NCBI RefSeq assembly: GCF_001375535.1
Contig: NZ_LN831197.1
Location: 376,093-440,092, forward strand
Direction: 5' to 3'
From: Bacillus niameyensis
GTDB taxonomy: Bacteria > Bacillota > Bacilli > Bacillales > Bacillaceae_C
Length of the DNA: 64,000 nucleotides
In this document: positions 9,094 through 19,211 of the stretch, piece by piece
Layout: every line of letters starts with the position of its first letter
How positions within the stretch are numbered: position 1 is the stretch's first letter
The notes under the pieces: model-generated
Databases searched by the model: none
What the model was told of the DNA's origin: nothing
Seen by the model: the letters and a program-made list of their open reading frames with translations, nothing else
Program-made: the position numbers and the translations under genes

Positions 9094-9864
9094 ATGTTAC
9101 ATCAATTTTCTCGTAATGAATTAGCAATTGGAAAAAAAGGTTTGGATTTATTAAAAAATAGTTCAGTAGCTGTTCTAGGTGTTGGTGGAGTCGGAACGTT
9201 TGCTGCTGAAGCGTTAGCTCGTTCAGGAGTAGGAAAAATAATTCTTGTCGATAAAGATGATGTCGATATTACGAATGTGAACCGACAATTGATTGCTCTT
9301 TTGTCGACAGTAGGACAACCGAAAGTCGATTTAATGAAAGAGCGGATTAAAGATATTAATCCCGATTGTGAAGTTGTTGCTATGAAAATGTTTTTTACAG
9401 AAGAAACGTTAGAGCTGTTTTTTGAACAAAAACCAGATTTTATTGTGGATGCTTCAGATACGATATCGTATAAAATTTTATTAATTAAAGAATGTTTAAA
9501 AAGGAATATTCCAATGATTTCTTCAATGGGTGCAGCTAATAAAATGGACCCAACGAGACTCATGATTAAAGATATTTTTCAGACCCACACTGATCCAATT
9601 GCTAAGGTGATAAGAACGCAATTAAGAAAAGAAGGGATTAAAAAAGGTGTGCCTGTTGTCTTTTCTGATGAAAGTCCAATTGTTATTCGGGAAGATGTTA
9701 GAAAAGTGGTAGGGAAAGATGGATCAGAAATTAGGAAAGCGCAAATGCCTCCCGCATCAAATGCCTTTGTTCCGTCTACTGCTGGGTTGATTATGGCAAG
9801 TTATGTTGTAAGAGAAATTATTAAAGAAATTCCTATTCATCGCGTTAATGATGGAAGTAAATAA
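9094..9864 (+). CDS. tcdA: tRNA threonylcarbamoyladenosine dehydratase
   Basis: E1-like enzyme that uses ATP to cyclise the t6A side chain at tRNA position 37 to ct6A. 256 residues from the ATG at 9094 (MLHQFSRNEL), which matches the start of the B. subtilis YrvM protein. The reading frame runs open 40 codons further up, but without a ribosome site. The ThiF/MoeB fold shows the nucleotide-binding AVLGVGGVGTFAAEALAR (about 26-43) and the VDKDDVDITNVNRQ segment that contacts ATP. Works on the same nucleotide as MtaB, encoded later in this window. Convergent with rarA across a shared terminator. Confidence 0.95.
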   Translation: MLHQFSRNELAIGKKGLDLLKNSSVAVLGVGGVGTFAAEALARSGVGKIILVDKDDVDITNVNRQLIALLSTVGQPKVDLMKERIKDINPDCEVVAMKMFFTEETLELFFEQKPDFIVDASDTISYKILLIKECLKRNIPMISSMGAANKMDPTRLMIKDIFQTHTDPIAKVIRTQLRKEGIKKGVPVVFSDESPIVIREDVRKVVGKDGSEIRKAQMPPASNAFVPSTAGLIMASYVVREIIKEIPIHRVNDGSK

Positions 9865-9865
9865 T

Positions 9866-9900
9866 AAACGACACAATCCTCTTTAGGTTGTGTCGTTTTC
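9866..9900. terminator. Bidirectional terminator between tcdA and rarA
   Basis: 11-bp stem (9866-9876 with 9888-9898) with T-rich tails on both strands, placed between the two convergent stops. Confidence 0.85.
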
Positions 9901-9902
9901 CA

Positions 9903-11180
9903 TTATCGATTATTGATAATTTTTTCGTAAACTGTTGCAAGCGCCTGTTCAAACTTACCAGTTTTTTTCGGGTGAAAGTATTGTTTGTTTTTAATTTTTT
10001 CCGGCAAATATTGTTGCTTTACCCAACCAGTTGGATAGTCATGAGGATATTTGTAGCCTATACCTCTACCAAGCTCAGATGCTCCTTTATAATGGGCATC
10101 TTTTAAATGGTTTGGTACTTCTCCGCTATTTCCTGCGCGAATATCTTTAAGAGCTTCATCAATTGCACAGATAGCAGAATTTGATTTTGGTGATAAACAT
10201 AATTCGATTACAGCATTGGCAAGCGGTATTCGCGCTTCTGGAAAGCCAATTTTTTCAGCTGTTTGAATAGCTGCTAGGGTTCTCGACCCTGCTTGAGGAT
10301 TAGCTAGTCCGATATCCTCGTAGGCAATCACAAGTAGACGGCGAGAAATGCTAGGTAAGTCTCCGGCTTCAATTAAGCGACCCAAGTAATGAAGAGCTGC
10401 ATTTACATCACTACCTCTTATCGACTTTTGAAACCCGCTTAACACATCATAATGGGCATCACCATCTTTATCGTGGACAAAGCTTTTTTTCTGTAAACAT
10501 TCTTCTGCAGTTGAAGCTGATATATGGACTTTTCCTTCAACATCGCTGTCTGTAGAGAGAACCGCTAATTCTAATGCATTTAAAGCACTTCGGACATCTC
10601 CAGCAGTTGATGAGGCAAAATGCTGCAAAGCTTGATCATCAATAGTAACCGAATGGGTACCAAGCCCTCTTTCTTGGTCTGCGAGTGCGCGGAGCAAAGC
10701 TTCTTTAATATCCTCATTTGATAGTGGATGAAGCTCAAAGATTTGACAACGACTCCTAATCGCTGGATTAATGGCATGATAAGGGTTACTCGTTGTTGCA
10801 CCGATTAAAATAATCGTTCCATTTTCTAAATGGGGTAATAGAAAATCCTGCTTCGCTTTATCTAATCGATGGACTTCATCTAATAGTAAAATGACTTTGC
10901 CACTCATTTTTCCTTCCGCAGCTACGATCTCTAGATCTTTTTTATTATTTGTTACAGCATTTAACATTCTAAAGGCATATTGTGTGCTACCAGCAATCGC
11001 GCTGGCAATCGATGTTTTCCCAATCCCTGGAGGACCATACAAAATCATTGATGCTAATTGTTTAGCCTTCACCATTCTCGCGATGATTTTTCCTTCACCA
11101 ACTAAATGTTGCTGACCGACCACTTCTTCAATCGTTCTCGGGCGCATTCTAAATGCTAATGGTTGATTTTTCAATTTCAT
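9903..11180 (-). CDS. rarA: Replication-associated recombination protein A (AAA+ ATPase)
   Basis: MgsA/RarA-type clamp-loader-like ATPase that acts at stalled replication forks. About 425 residues. Walker A GPPGIGKTS lies near residues 44-52 and the Walker B/DEVH box in ILLLDEVHRL. A sensor GATTSNPY follows, then the C-terminal tetramerisation region with SLPDISRRL-like and YKYPHDYPTGWV segments typical of the family. Start choice: the ATG at 11180 gives the family N-terminus (QPLAFRMRP), though its purine-rich GGAGAG abuts the codon. A GTG at 11207 would add 9 residues. Divergent from the YczE-like gene. Confidence 0.94.
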   Translation of the reverse strand: MKLKNQPLAFRMRPRTIEEVVGQQHLVGEGKIIARMVKAKQLASMILYGPPGIGKTSIASAIAGSTQYAFRMLNAVTNNKKDLEIVAAEGKMSGKVILLLDEVHRLDKAKQDFLLPHLENGTIILIGATTSNPYHAINPAIRSRCQIFELHPLSNEDIKEALLRALADQERGLGTHSVTIDDQALQHFASSTAGDVRSALNALELAVLSTDSDVEGKVHISASTAEECLQKKSFVHDKDGDAHYDVLSGFQKSIRGSDVNAALHYLGRLIEAGDLPSISRRLLVIAYEDIGLANPQAGSRTLAAIQTAEKIGFPEARIPLANAVIELCLSPKSNSAICAIDEALKDIRAGNSGEVPNHLKDAHYKGASELGRGIGYKYPHDYPTGWVKQQYLPEKIKNKQYFHPKKTGKFEQALATVYEKIINNR

Positions 11181-11260
11181 CTCTCCAAACCCACGTTCTC
11201 GTACCACCTTCTTTCTATCATACCAAAACGGTCAGATATATGCATATAACAAAATTAATG

Positions 11261-11269
11261 TGCTATAAT
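11261..11269 (+). promoter_or_regulatory. Extended -10 promoter of the cymR operon
   Basis: TGCTATAAT, an extended -10 (TGN before TATAAT), lies 27 bp before the first gene. No convincing -35 box is present at 17 bp, which is tolerated by extended -10 promoters. Confidence 0.6.
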
Positions 11270-11295
11270 GAAGCAATGCAGAGGGGTACAACAAT

Positions 11296-11964
11296 ATGAG
11301 TCAAAAAGATAATTTAGTAAGAAGACTTCTCATCTTTACAGTTGGATTGCTTATTATGTCGTTTGGCATTGTTTTAATGATTAAATCCGACTTTGGTGTT
11401 GCACCATGGGATGTTTTACATGTCGGGCTCTTTTATCAATTAGGTTTGACAATTGGAACATGGTCCATTCTAGTAGGTTTTACAGTATTAGGGTTATCGT
11501 CCATAATGATAAAAAAATGGCCACAGTTTGGGGCCTATTTGAATATGATCCTTGTAGGCTTGTTTATTGATATGTATATGCAGATACCTTTCTTAGTTGA
11601 GCCAGATACTATGCTCGGCAAATCACTTTTATTTTTGTTAGGTATGATTATTAATGCTTATGGAATGGGTATTTATCTTTCAGCTGAGTTAGGAGCAGGA
11701 CCAAGAGATAGTTTAATGTTGGCGATACAAATAAAGACTGGTTGGAAAATTGCGACTGCCAGACGATTAATGGAAGTAATGGTCCTTATTTTTGGATGGA
11801 TGCTAGGAGGGCCTGTATTTCTTGGGACAGTTATATTCAGTGTAGCAATTGGTAGTTTTATTGGATTTGCGATGCCACAATGTCAATTTCTCGCTGATAA
11901 AATATTAAAAAAACAAATTCAAAAAAATCCAGAGAATCAAATTGAACGAGGTGCAAGGTTATGA
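11296..11964 (+). CDS. YczE/YyaS-family integral membrane protein
   Basis: 222 residues with about five hydrophobic spans (about 9-30, 47-68, 75-95, 108-128, 160-190) and the family's LMIKSDFGVAPWDVLHVGL and GAGPRDSLM segments, both with a Gly-Pro/Ala-Pro 'APWD/GPRD' pattern repeated in the two halves. The substrate or role of this family is not established. It overlaps cymR by 4 bp (ATGA), so the two are probably co-translated, but a link to sulfur metabolism is only an inference from that. Recognised as a family, not assigned a function. Confidence 0.8.
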   Translation: MSQKDNLVRRLLIFTVGLLIMSFGIVLMIKSDFGVAPWDVLHVGLFYQLGLTIGTWSILVGFTVLGLSSIMIKKWPQFGAYLNMILVGLFIDMYMQIPFLVEPDTMLGKSLLFLLGMIINAYGMGIYLSAELGAGPRDSLMLAIQIKTGWKIATARRLMEVMVLIFGWMLGGPVFLGTVIFSVAIGSFIGFAMPQCQFLADKILKKQIQKNPENQIERGARL

Positions 11965-12380
11965 AAATTTCAACTAAAGGCAGATATGGATTAACCATTA
12001 TGATTGAGCTTGGGAAACGATATGGTGAAGGGCCTATATCACTTAAATCGATAGCAAGCACGTATAATTTGTCTGAGCATTATTTGGAACAACTAGCCGG
12101 GCCGTTGCGAAATGCTGGTCTAGTAAAAAGCGTTAGAGGAGCGTATGGTGGATATATTTTAGCATCAGAACCTTCAAAAATAACAGCTGGAGATATTATC
12201 CGAGTGTTGGAAGGCCCTATTAGTCCTGTAGAGGGGATCGAGGATGAAGAACCTGTAAAACGAAAACTATGGGAAAAAATTCGTGATGCCGTTAAAGATG
12301 TATTAGATAGCACAACGATTGAAGATTTAGCTAATTATGAAGACGACGGGGATGACACTCCCTATATGTTTTATATTTAA
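11961..12380 (+). CDS. cymR: Rrf2-family cysteine-metabolism repressor CymR
   Basis: Represses cysteine and sulfur-assimilation genes when bound to the cysteine synthase CysK. 139 residues, family length. The N-terminal winged helix starts MKISTKGRYGLTIMIEL; the recognition region LSEHYLEQLAGPLRNAGLVKSVRGAYGGY contains the wing typical of CymR/IscR. It lacks the three-Cys cluster of FeS-binding IscR, as CymR proteins do. Overlaps the upstream membrane protein by 4 bp and is followed 26 bp later by the cysteine desulfurase gene yrvO, so sulfur regulation and sulfur delivery are together. Confidence 0.93.
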   Translation: MKISTKGRYGLTIMIELGKRYGEGPISLKSIASTYNLSEHYLEQLAGPLRNAGLVKSVRGAYGGYILASEPSKITAGDIIRVLEGPISPVEGIEDEEPVKRKLWEKIRDAVKDVLDSTTIEDLANYEDDGDDTPYMFYI

Positions 12381-12406
12381 ACTAAAAATAGGTGGAAAGA
12401 TATTAT

Positions 12407-14679
<2,273 letters not shown>

Positions 14680-14746
14680 TAAGAATAACAAAAGTCAGTT
14701 ACTATCTGGAAGCCACTGAAAAAGTTTAATATTTAATAAGCAATTA

Positions 14747-14795
14747 GAGCTAGCCCAAAAGTTAATGAATTAACTTTTGGAGGCTCTATTTTTAT
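14747..14795 (+). terminator. Terminator after mnmA
   Basis: Perfect 11-bp stem CCAAAAGTTAA/TTAACTTTTGG (14755-14765 with 14770-14780), extended by GAGC/GCTC, then ATTTTTATT. Confidence 0.85.
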
Positions 14796-14799
14796 TGGG

Positions 14800-15020
14800 G
14801 AATCCATGAAAAAGGGGATGTTGATTTCATAGTGATAGACAGTTCAAAGGTAATCGACAGTGAGAAACTAAGCTATAGGGTGCCATGCTTCAAGAAGGGA
14901 GGTGGCAGTAACTGAGCTTGGCACGGAGAAATTAAAATTATCAGAATCTTAATGTGCTTCATGATCCTTTTGGTTATAATAATATTTGGAGAATATACTC
15001 CCAATAAAATTAGAGGAGCT
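14800..15020. other. Noncoding stretch at the left edge of the accessory island
   Basis: No ORF with a ribosome site and no recognisable RNA. A purine-rich segment (14898-14911) and a TATAATAATATT stretch near 14975 could act as a promoter for the downstream VOC gene, but no good -35 is seen. Confidence 0.4.
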
Positions 15021-15027
15021 GAAATAA

Positions 15028-15450
15028 ATGCAATTTATTCCGTATTTACAGTTGAACGGAAATGCAAGAGAAGCAATTGAATTTTACGAAAAAGTATTTC
15101 GTGCAGAAAATTTAGGAGTTATTACATTTGGTGAAATGCCTACTACCCCAGATTCTCCTTTCCCTGAGGATGCAAAAGACCTTGTTTCACACGCTATGAT
15201 AAGGGTTGGAGAGTCAGTAATTATGTTTTCAGATACTTTCCCAGGTCAACCAGCCCAAGAAGGAAACCTGGTGACCATTTGTGTCACGTTTGACAACGCA
15301 GACAAAGCCCGCCTAATTTTTGAAGCCTTACAGGTTGGCGGACAAGTTGAAATGCCACTATCAGAAACGAGTTTTAGTCCTGCTTACGGGGTGATTAAAG
15401 ATCAATTCGGTGTAACCTTCCAATTTTACACTGAGGGATTTCAAGGGTAG
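15028..15450 (+). CDS. VOC-fold (PhnB/glyoxalase-like) protein
   Basis: 140 residues with the paired beta-alpha-beta-beta-beta units of the vicinal-oxygen-chelate fold. It begins QFIPYLQLNGNAREAIEFYE, the PhnB-like/3-demethylubiquinone methyltransferase-like hallmark, and ends DQFGVTFQF. Such proteins vary widely in activity (resistance, isomerisation, or none), so no substrate is proposed. RBS AGAGGAG at 6-9 bp. It has its own terminator and belongs to the insertion between mnmA and yrrB. Soluble cytoplasmic protein by composition. Confidence 0.85.
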   Translation: MQFIPYLQLNGNAREAIEFYEKVFRAENLGVITFGEMPTTPDSPFPEDAKDLVSHAMIRVGESVIMFSDTFPGQPAQEGNLVTICVTFDNADKARLIFEALQVGGQVEMPLSETSFSPAYGVIKDQFGVTFQFYTEGFQG

Positions 15451-15468
15451 TACATATGATAATAGTAG

Positions 15469-15505
15469 AAAAACGGCTTTGTACGAATGACAAAGTCGTT
15501 TTTCA
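15469..15505 (+). terminator. Terminator after the VOC gene
   Basis: 14-bp stem (15469-15482 with 15490-15503), one G-T pair, A-rich on one side and T-rich on the other, so it could work in both directions. Confidence 0.85.
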
Positions 15506-15506
15506 A

Positions 15507-15780
15507 TACCTCCTTTTTCTCACTAAATTGACTGCAAACTATTAGAAAAAGGAAGGGAGAGGTATAGCAAGAGAGTTTCGCCTACCCGAGCATATCTGTC
15601 ACATTGAAGAGTTGCATTAGTATTCTTTCGATAAATGATGCCAGCCCCCCGATGAGTAAAAGTGTTACCGAACTGAGGGACTGGTACCAAAATTATTATT
15701 TTAGGAATTGTCATTAAACAGATGCAGTCGTTCAGTAAGAAACAGAGCCGTAGTACAATAACGATCTTTAATTTTCCGTT
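15507..15780 (-). pseudogene. Decayed IS3-family transposase (orfB C-terminal) remnant
   Basis: Read on the minus strand and switching frame, the translation gives pieces resembling the end of IS3-family orfB. An HxxG..HHLSKEY piece lies near 15640, SGRRN and PSFF near 15550-15585, and NLVRKRRY near 15505-15525. These line up in order with the family's HSDRG-QYTSKEY, SMSRRGN, ESFF and LKxELVRKxxY blocks. Several stops and at least one frame change interrupt it. The continuous 108-codon frame over it has no matching start signal. No terminal inverted repeats were identified. Confidence 0.5.
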
Positions 15781-15784
15781 TGTT

Positions 15785-16939
15785 TTATGAGAGACACATT
15801 TCATTATAAAAAAAAACAATAGATTTCGGTAACGAAGTATATTTTTCATTTATATAATCAGAGAAAAAACGAACATCAATTAATTCATTATTACTACACA
15901 CAAATATATCACCTGCATAGGAACTATATTTTATCTTTTCTTCAAATATTGATACATTTTCATTCTGTTTTTTTAATTCAAATACTTCCGCTTTATTATT
16001 TGCTATTTTGTAGGGGATACTTTTAGTTTCCGAAAAGTATCTTTCAACCATGTCTCTTAAGGAGCTATTTAGCTTGGAATTAGTACAAATATCCCTCAAT
16101 TCGTCTTCAATTGTTTGATCAATTAAAGAGAGATAGTCATCAATATTAGTCCCGGTAAGATCATTATTAATAACTCGATACAGGGGAGTTGCATTTGAAT
16201 ATATTCCTTCTTGTATAAATTCTTCAAAAATGTCTTTTAAAAGAAAATCCTTACCTACAACAAAGGGATTTCCAAAACCTTGTTTATATAGTGACTCTTT
16301 GATTTTTATCATTTTTTCAATTTCAGCTATTCCAGAGTTATTAATAACTATTTTATTTTCAACAATTTCGAGAGCTGAAAGTAAAGTTTTTAAATTTAGA
16401 GGACTTGTATTGATTAATGAATGGTGTAAATCTCTGTTCCAAAAATCCAATTGATCTACTGATAAAGCCCCAAATAATAACTCCTCGATAATTGGAAATT
16501 TTGCTTTTCCTTCTAAAACATTTAGTACGTCCTCATGGAGTAGGGGTATTCTTGAAAGAATGCCAACAATTTCCTCGTTTTCCCTAACAATTCGTACTGA
16601 CCAATCACCGTGATCCTGTCCAGTTATGTTTTGGAAACAATGGGAATAGGGTCCGTGACCAATATCGTGAAGTAAAGCAGCGACTAATCCTACCTTTTTC
16701 TCATGATCCGATAGTAAAATTTGATTTTTATACGTCAAGCTTTGAACAGCCCTTCTAAACAATTCATAAACACCTATTGAATGATCGTATCTTGAATGAA
16801 TTGCATCTGGTTGAAGAAAGTAGGTATTACCCTGCTGTTTGATATTTAAAAGTCTAGTAAAAGTTTTTGTACCAATAAGATCAATAATATCTGGGTCATT
16901 AATTACTATTTCCCCATGTACAGGATCGTTTAGTTTCAT
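15785..16939 (-). CDS. HD-domain phosphohydrolase, SAMHD1/dGTPase-like
   Basis: 384 residues. The HD metal site is intact: H53 (SRYDHSIGVYE), H91-D92 (LLHDIGHGPYSH) and D162 (LSVDQLDFWNRDLHH), the arrangement of SAMHD1-type dNTP triphosphohydrolases. This group hydrolyses dNTPs or related nucleotides; the substrate here is not known. The C-terminal 180 residues are not recognised. Starts at an ATG behind AAAGGAG. AT-rich, transcribed against the surrounding core genes and placed between transposase remnants, suggesting it was acquired. A role in nucleotide-depletion phage defence is possible but unproved. Confidence 0.85.
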   Translation of the reverse strand: MKLNDPVHGEIVINDPDIIDLIGTKTFTRLLNIKQQGNTYFLQPDAIHSRYDHSIGVYELFRRAVQSLTYKNQILLSDHEKKVGLVAALLHDIGHGPYSHCFQNITGQDHGDWSVRIVRENEEIVGILSRIPLLHEDVLNVLEGKAKFPIIEELLFGALSVDQLDFWNRDLHHSLINTSPLNLKTLLSALEIVENKIVINNSGIAEIEKMIKIKESLYKQGFGNPFVVGKDFLLKDIFEEFIQEGIYSNATPLYRVINNDLTGTNIDDYLSLIDQTIEDELRDICTNSKLNSSLRDMVERYFSETKSIPYKIANNKAEVFELKKQNENVSIFEEKIKYSSYAGDIFVCSNNELIDVRFFSDYINEKYTSLPKSIVFFYNEMCLS

Positions 16940-17079
16940 TTTATTCTCCTTTTCTAAATACTTTTGAAATATTACTTTATTCTTAAATAAGTAACTAAAC
17001 TGGTTTACCCTTTGAAAAAAGCGAAAATTAAAAGTGTTTATTTAACTATCGCTAAATTTCAAAAGATAAACGAGTTGAT

Positions 17080-17211
17080 TGGAGTGGAAGGCGGCGACTC
17101 CTGGGGGATAAGCGTGACAGGTGAGACCCCGCAAGGCGCGAAGCGACTGAGGAGGCTCACCGCACGCCCCCCGGAAAGCGTCCGCCTGAAACGGAAATCA
17201 ACGGTGTATAG
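17080..17211 (+). repeat. GC-rich dispersed repeat, family B (full copy)
   Basis: About 130 bp of much higher GC than the flanks, running from GGAGTGGAAGGCGGCGACTC through GGTGAGACCCCGCAAGG and GAGGAGGCTCACCGC to ACGGAAATCAACGG. The same block appears inverted at the window end (63935-64000). Repeats of this type are scattered in Bacillaceae intergenic regions. An open frame across it is not a gene. Confidence 0.8.
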
Positions 17212-17254
17212 GTTCTCACGTTATGTTTACAAGCTTTATTACAATTTATATTGA

Positions 17255-17699
17255 ACAGGATGCTTTTTTTACAAAAAGGAATTATGGAATTGATTCTAGT
17301 TAGAAACTAAAAATGATGAAAAGAATTCCTTCTATATTAAACTTAAACTAAGCTATCCTTTAACATAAATCCCTATGAAGCACTACAAAAATTCAAATAA
17401 TTTGGTATTTAAACTAGTATACACCTAAAGTTAGTCACTTAGCATTTTTTTGATTTGAATAATATTACAAAAATTTAATTGTTAATTCGTAGTTAGGAGT
17501 GCTAATTGAATATTTCTACCCCAAGACGAACATGTTGTACTCCTTATAATCGCAAATTTTTATAACGATGATAAAATCAACCCTATAATTAATAGGTTTT
17601 TCCTTTTGAAAAGCTCAAAAAGCGATGGAGAATATGCAGGGTCTGGTAGGGCTAAAGGGAATATAGTATTAAGTAGTATGATACAGACACGGGTATGAT
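17255..17699. other. Gene-free AT-rich stretch in the island
   Basis: No ORF with a start and ribosome site. A stop-to-stop open frame on the + strand (about 17509-17700, containing DEHVVLLIIANFYNDDKINP) lacks a usual start codon and may be a relic of a lost gene; I do not recognise it. Confidence 0.4.
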
Positions 17700-17880
17700 A
17701 TGACTATACGCAGATCTATTCGGTATGGAGATTCAAGGAGCCACTGCGATATTCGCAGTAAATCTAAAGCGAATACTAATACTCCTGGATAAAAAGGTGT
17801 AAAGGCCGGCTAAAAAATGGCAATTTGCTATCCGAAAACAGGTAGAAAATTTCCTTTTTTGAATCGTGATTAGTTATCTC
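17700..17880 (+). pseudogene. Possible transposase C-terminal remnant
   Basis: The + strand frame from about 17715 reads YADLFGMEIQGATAIFAV then NLKRILILLDKKV and a stop, continuing after it as RPAKKWQFAIRKQVENF. The A-x-x-A-x-NLKRI-x-x-LL ending resembles the last helix of DDE transposases of the IS1182/IS4 type. No start, no catalytic domain and no terminal repeats are seen, so this is at best a scar. Confidence 0.35.
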
Positions 17881-17892
17881 ATTTTGAGAGGT

Positions 17893-18309
17893 CTATGGAT
17901 TAAAGTTCAATAATGCCAAGTATTTTACCGTATTGCCTTTAAATGTTAAGAAATAAGGTTTATTTTCATCGTCAAACACCATTAAAAATGGATTTTCTTG
18001 ATCTGTAAAAATAATTGTTACCTCATCTACAAGGTCATCAAACCATTGATTTCTGACCATAATATTAGGTTTTAAAGGAATTCTAATCATAAATCCTTTA
18101 TTTGGAATAGGATTGTTTTTAACATATACACCTGTTATACCTTCAAGAAATTTCCCTGCTTCTTGTTGTAAATCTGTGTTTATTTGTACATATTTTATAA
18201 CCTTACCTTGATTTATATCGAATATTTGTATTTGTGGATTAACTTGAGCAATAACATTTGGTGAAATTAGTTGAAACATAAAGATATATACCAAAACCTT
18301 TTTTATCAT
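17893..18309 (-). CDS. Small exported protein of unknown function
   Basis: 138 residues from the ATG at 18309, which follows GAGGTGG by 6 bp. The N-terminus is a signal peptide (MIKK then about 15 hydrophobic residues, ISPNVIAQVNP), so the mature form of about 115 residues is probably outside the membrane. The rest is beta-rich with no cysteines: IFDINQGKVIKYVQINTD, ITGVYVKNNPIPNKGFMIRI and FLMVFDDENKPYFLTFKG. No catalytic motif is visible. I do not recognise the family. It stands alone at the right edge of the insertion, against the direction of yrrB. Confidence 0.7.
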   Translation of the reverse strand: MIKKVLVYIFMFQLISPNVIAQVNPQIQIFDINQGKVIKYVQINTDLQQEAGKFLEGITGVYVKNNPIPNKGFMIRIPLKPNIMVRNQWFDDLVDEVTIIFTDQENPFLMVFDDENKPYFLTFKGNTVKYLALLNFNP

Positions 18310-18471
18310 TTGAACCACCTCAATGCTATTGTTCCCAATAAATAAGGTGGCATTTAAGGTATATTGATTGGAGCGGAAAAGTTTGGTGCGTAAATCAACA
18401 ACCTTGTTTAAGGGAATTCTGCATTAATGGTTTTTTTTCAGTGCCCTTACTCTATATAGTTGCTTTTTTTA

Positions 18472-18480
18472 TGCTATAAT
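18472..18480 (+). promoter_or_regulatory. Extended -10 promoter before yrrB
   Basis: TGCTATAAT (TGN plus consensus TATAAT) 30 bp before the yrrB start, with no clear -35. It gives yrrB-recD2 a promoter of their own now that they are separated from mnmA. Confidence 0.55.
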
Positions 18481-18510
18481 TTGCTTAACTTATTGTTCGG
18501 AGTGTGAAGT

Positions 18511-19173
18511 ATGGATAAAAATAAACAAGGAATTGAGTTTTTACAACAAGGCAAGATTGAGAAAGCTCTTGAATTATTTACTGAAGCAATTGAAGAAAAT
18601 CCACAGGATGCGATTGGATACGTTAATTTTGCTAATGTTTTAGTCTCTGTAGGTGAAAATGAGCGTGCTGAAACTTTTTTAAAAAGAGCTATTCAATTAG
18701 ATGATAAAGCGGCAGCTGCTTATTATAGTTACGGAAATTTATTATTTAACAAAGAAAAATATAATCAAGCAGCTAGTTTTTTCGAAAAAGCAATTCAAAA
18801 CGGAATGAATTCAAATGATGGCTATTATATGCTCGGAATGTGTTTTGTTCATTTAGGGAGAAATGAGCTTGCTTTACCATATCTAATGCGAAGTGTAGAA
18901 CTTGATGAAACTGATAATGAAGCAAGATTTCAATATGCCCTTGCTTTGGCACAATCTGAAGCGTATTCGGAAGCAATCAGTCACCTAGAGAAAGTTGTTA
19001 AGCTTGATCCTCAACATGCAGATGCCCTTTACAACTTAAGTGTTGCTTATGCAATGACTGATGAGCAGCCTCATAAAGTTCTTCAACTATTAAATAAAGC
19101 ATTGGAAATTCAACCAGATCATCTTTTAGCATTAAATGTGAAAAAAGTAATTGAACAGGAGTTCCAAAAATAG
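18511..19173 (+). CDS. yrrB: TPR-repeat protein YrrB
   Basis: 220 residues made almost wholly of tetratricopeptide repeats, about six copies of 34 residues (for example GYVNFANVLVSVGENERAET, AAYYSYGNLLFNKEKYNQAA, DARFQYALALAQSEAYSEA-like units), ending in a capping helix. TPR proteins are protein-interaction scaffolds. In B. subtilis YrrB lies between the mnmA group and recD2, suggesting a role with tRNA thiolation or RecD2, but none is proved. RBS GGAGTG. recD2 starts 38 bp downstream. Confidence 0.9.
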   Translation: MDKNKQGIEFLQQGKIEKALELFTEAIEENPQDAIGYVNFANVLVSVGENERAETFLKRAIQLDDKAAAAYYSYGNLLFNKEKYNQAASFFEKAIQNGMNSNDGYYMLGMCFVHLGRNELALPYLMRSVELDETDNEARFQYALALAQSEAYSEAISHLEKVVKLDPQHADALYNLSVAYAMTDEQPHKVLQLLNKALEIQPDHLLALNVKKVIEQEFQK

Positions 19174-19211
19174 TAAGGTTAACGGCTCAAGTTTTAAGGA
19201 GAGAATGAGAT

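Noticed and set aside
15523..15849. 108-codon minus-strand frame as an intact gene
   Set aside because: It overlaps the start of a real gene's end, lacks a supported start, and its content fits a frame-broken transposase relic better.
17012..17254. 80-codon + strand open frame
   Set aside because: It is the translation of the GC-rich family-B repeat, with no ribosome site.
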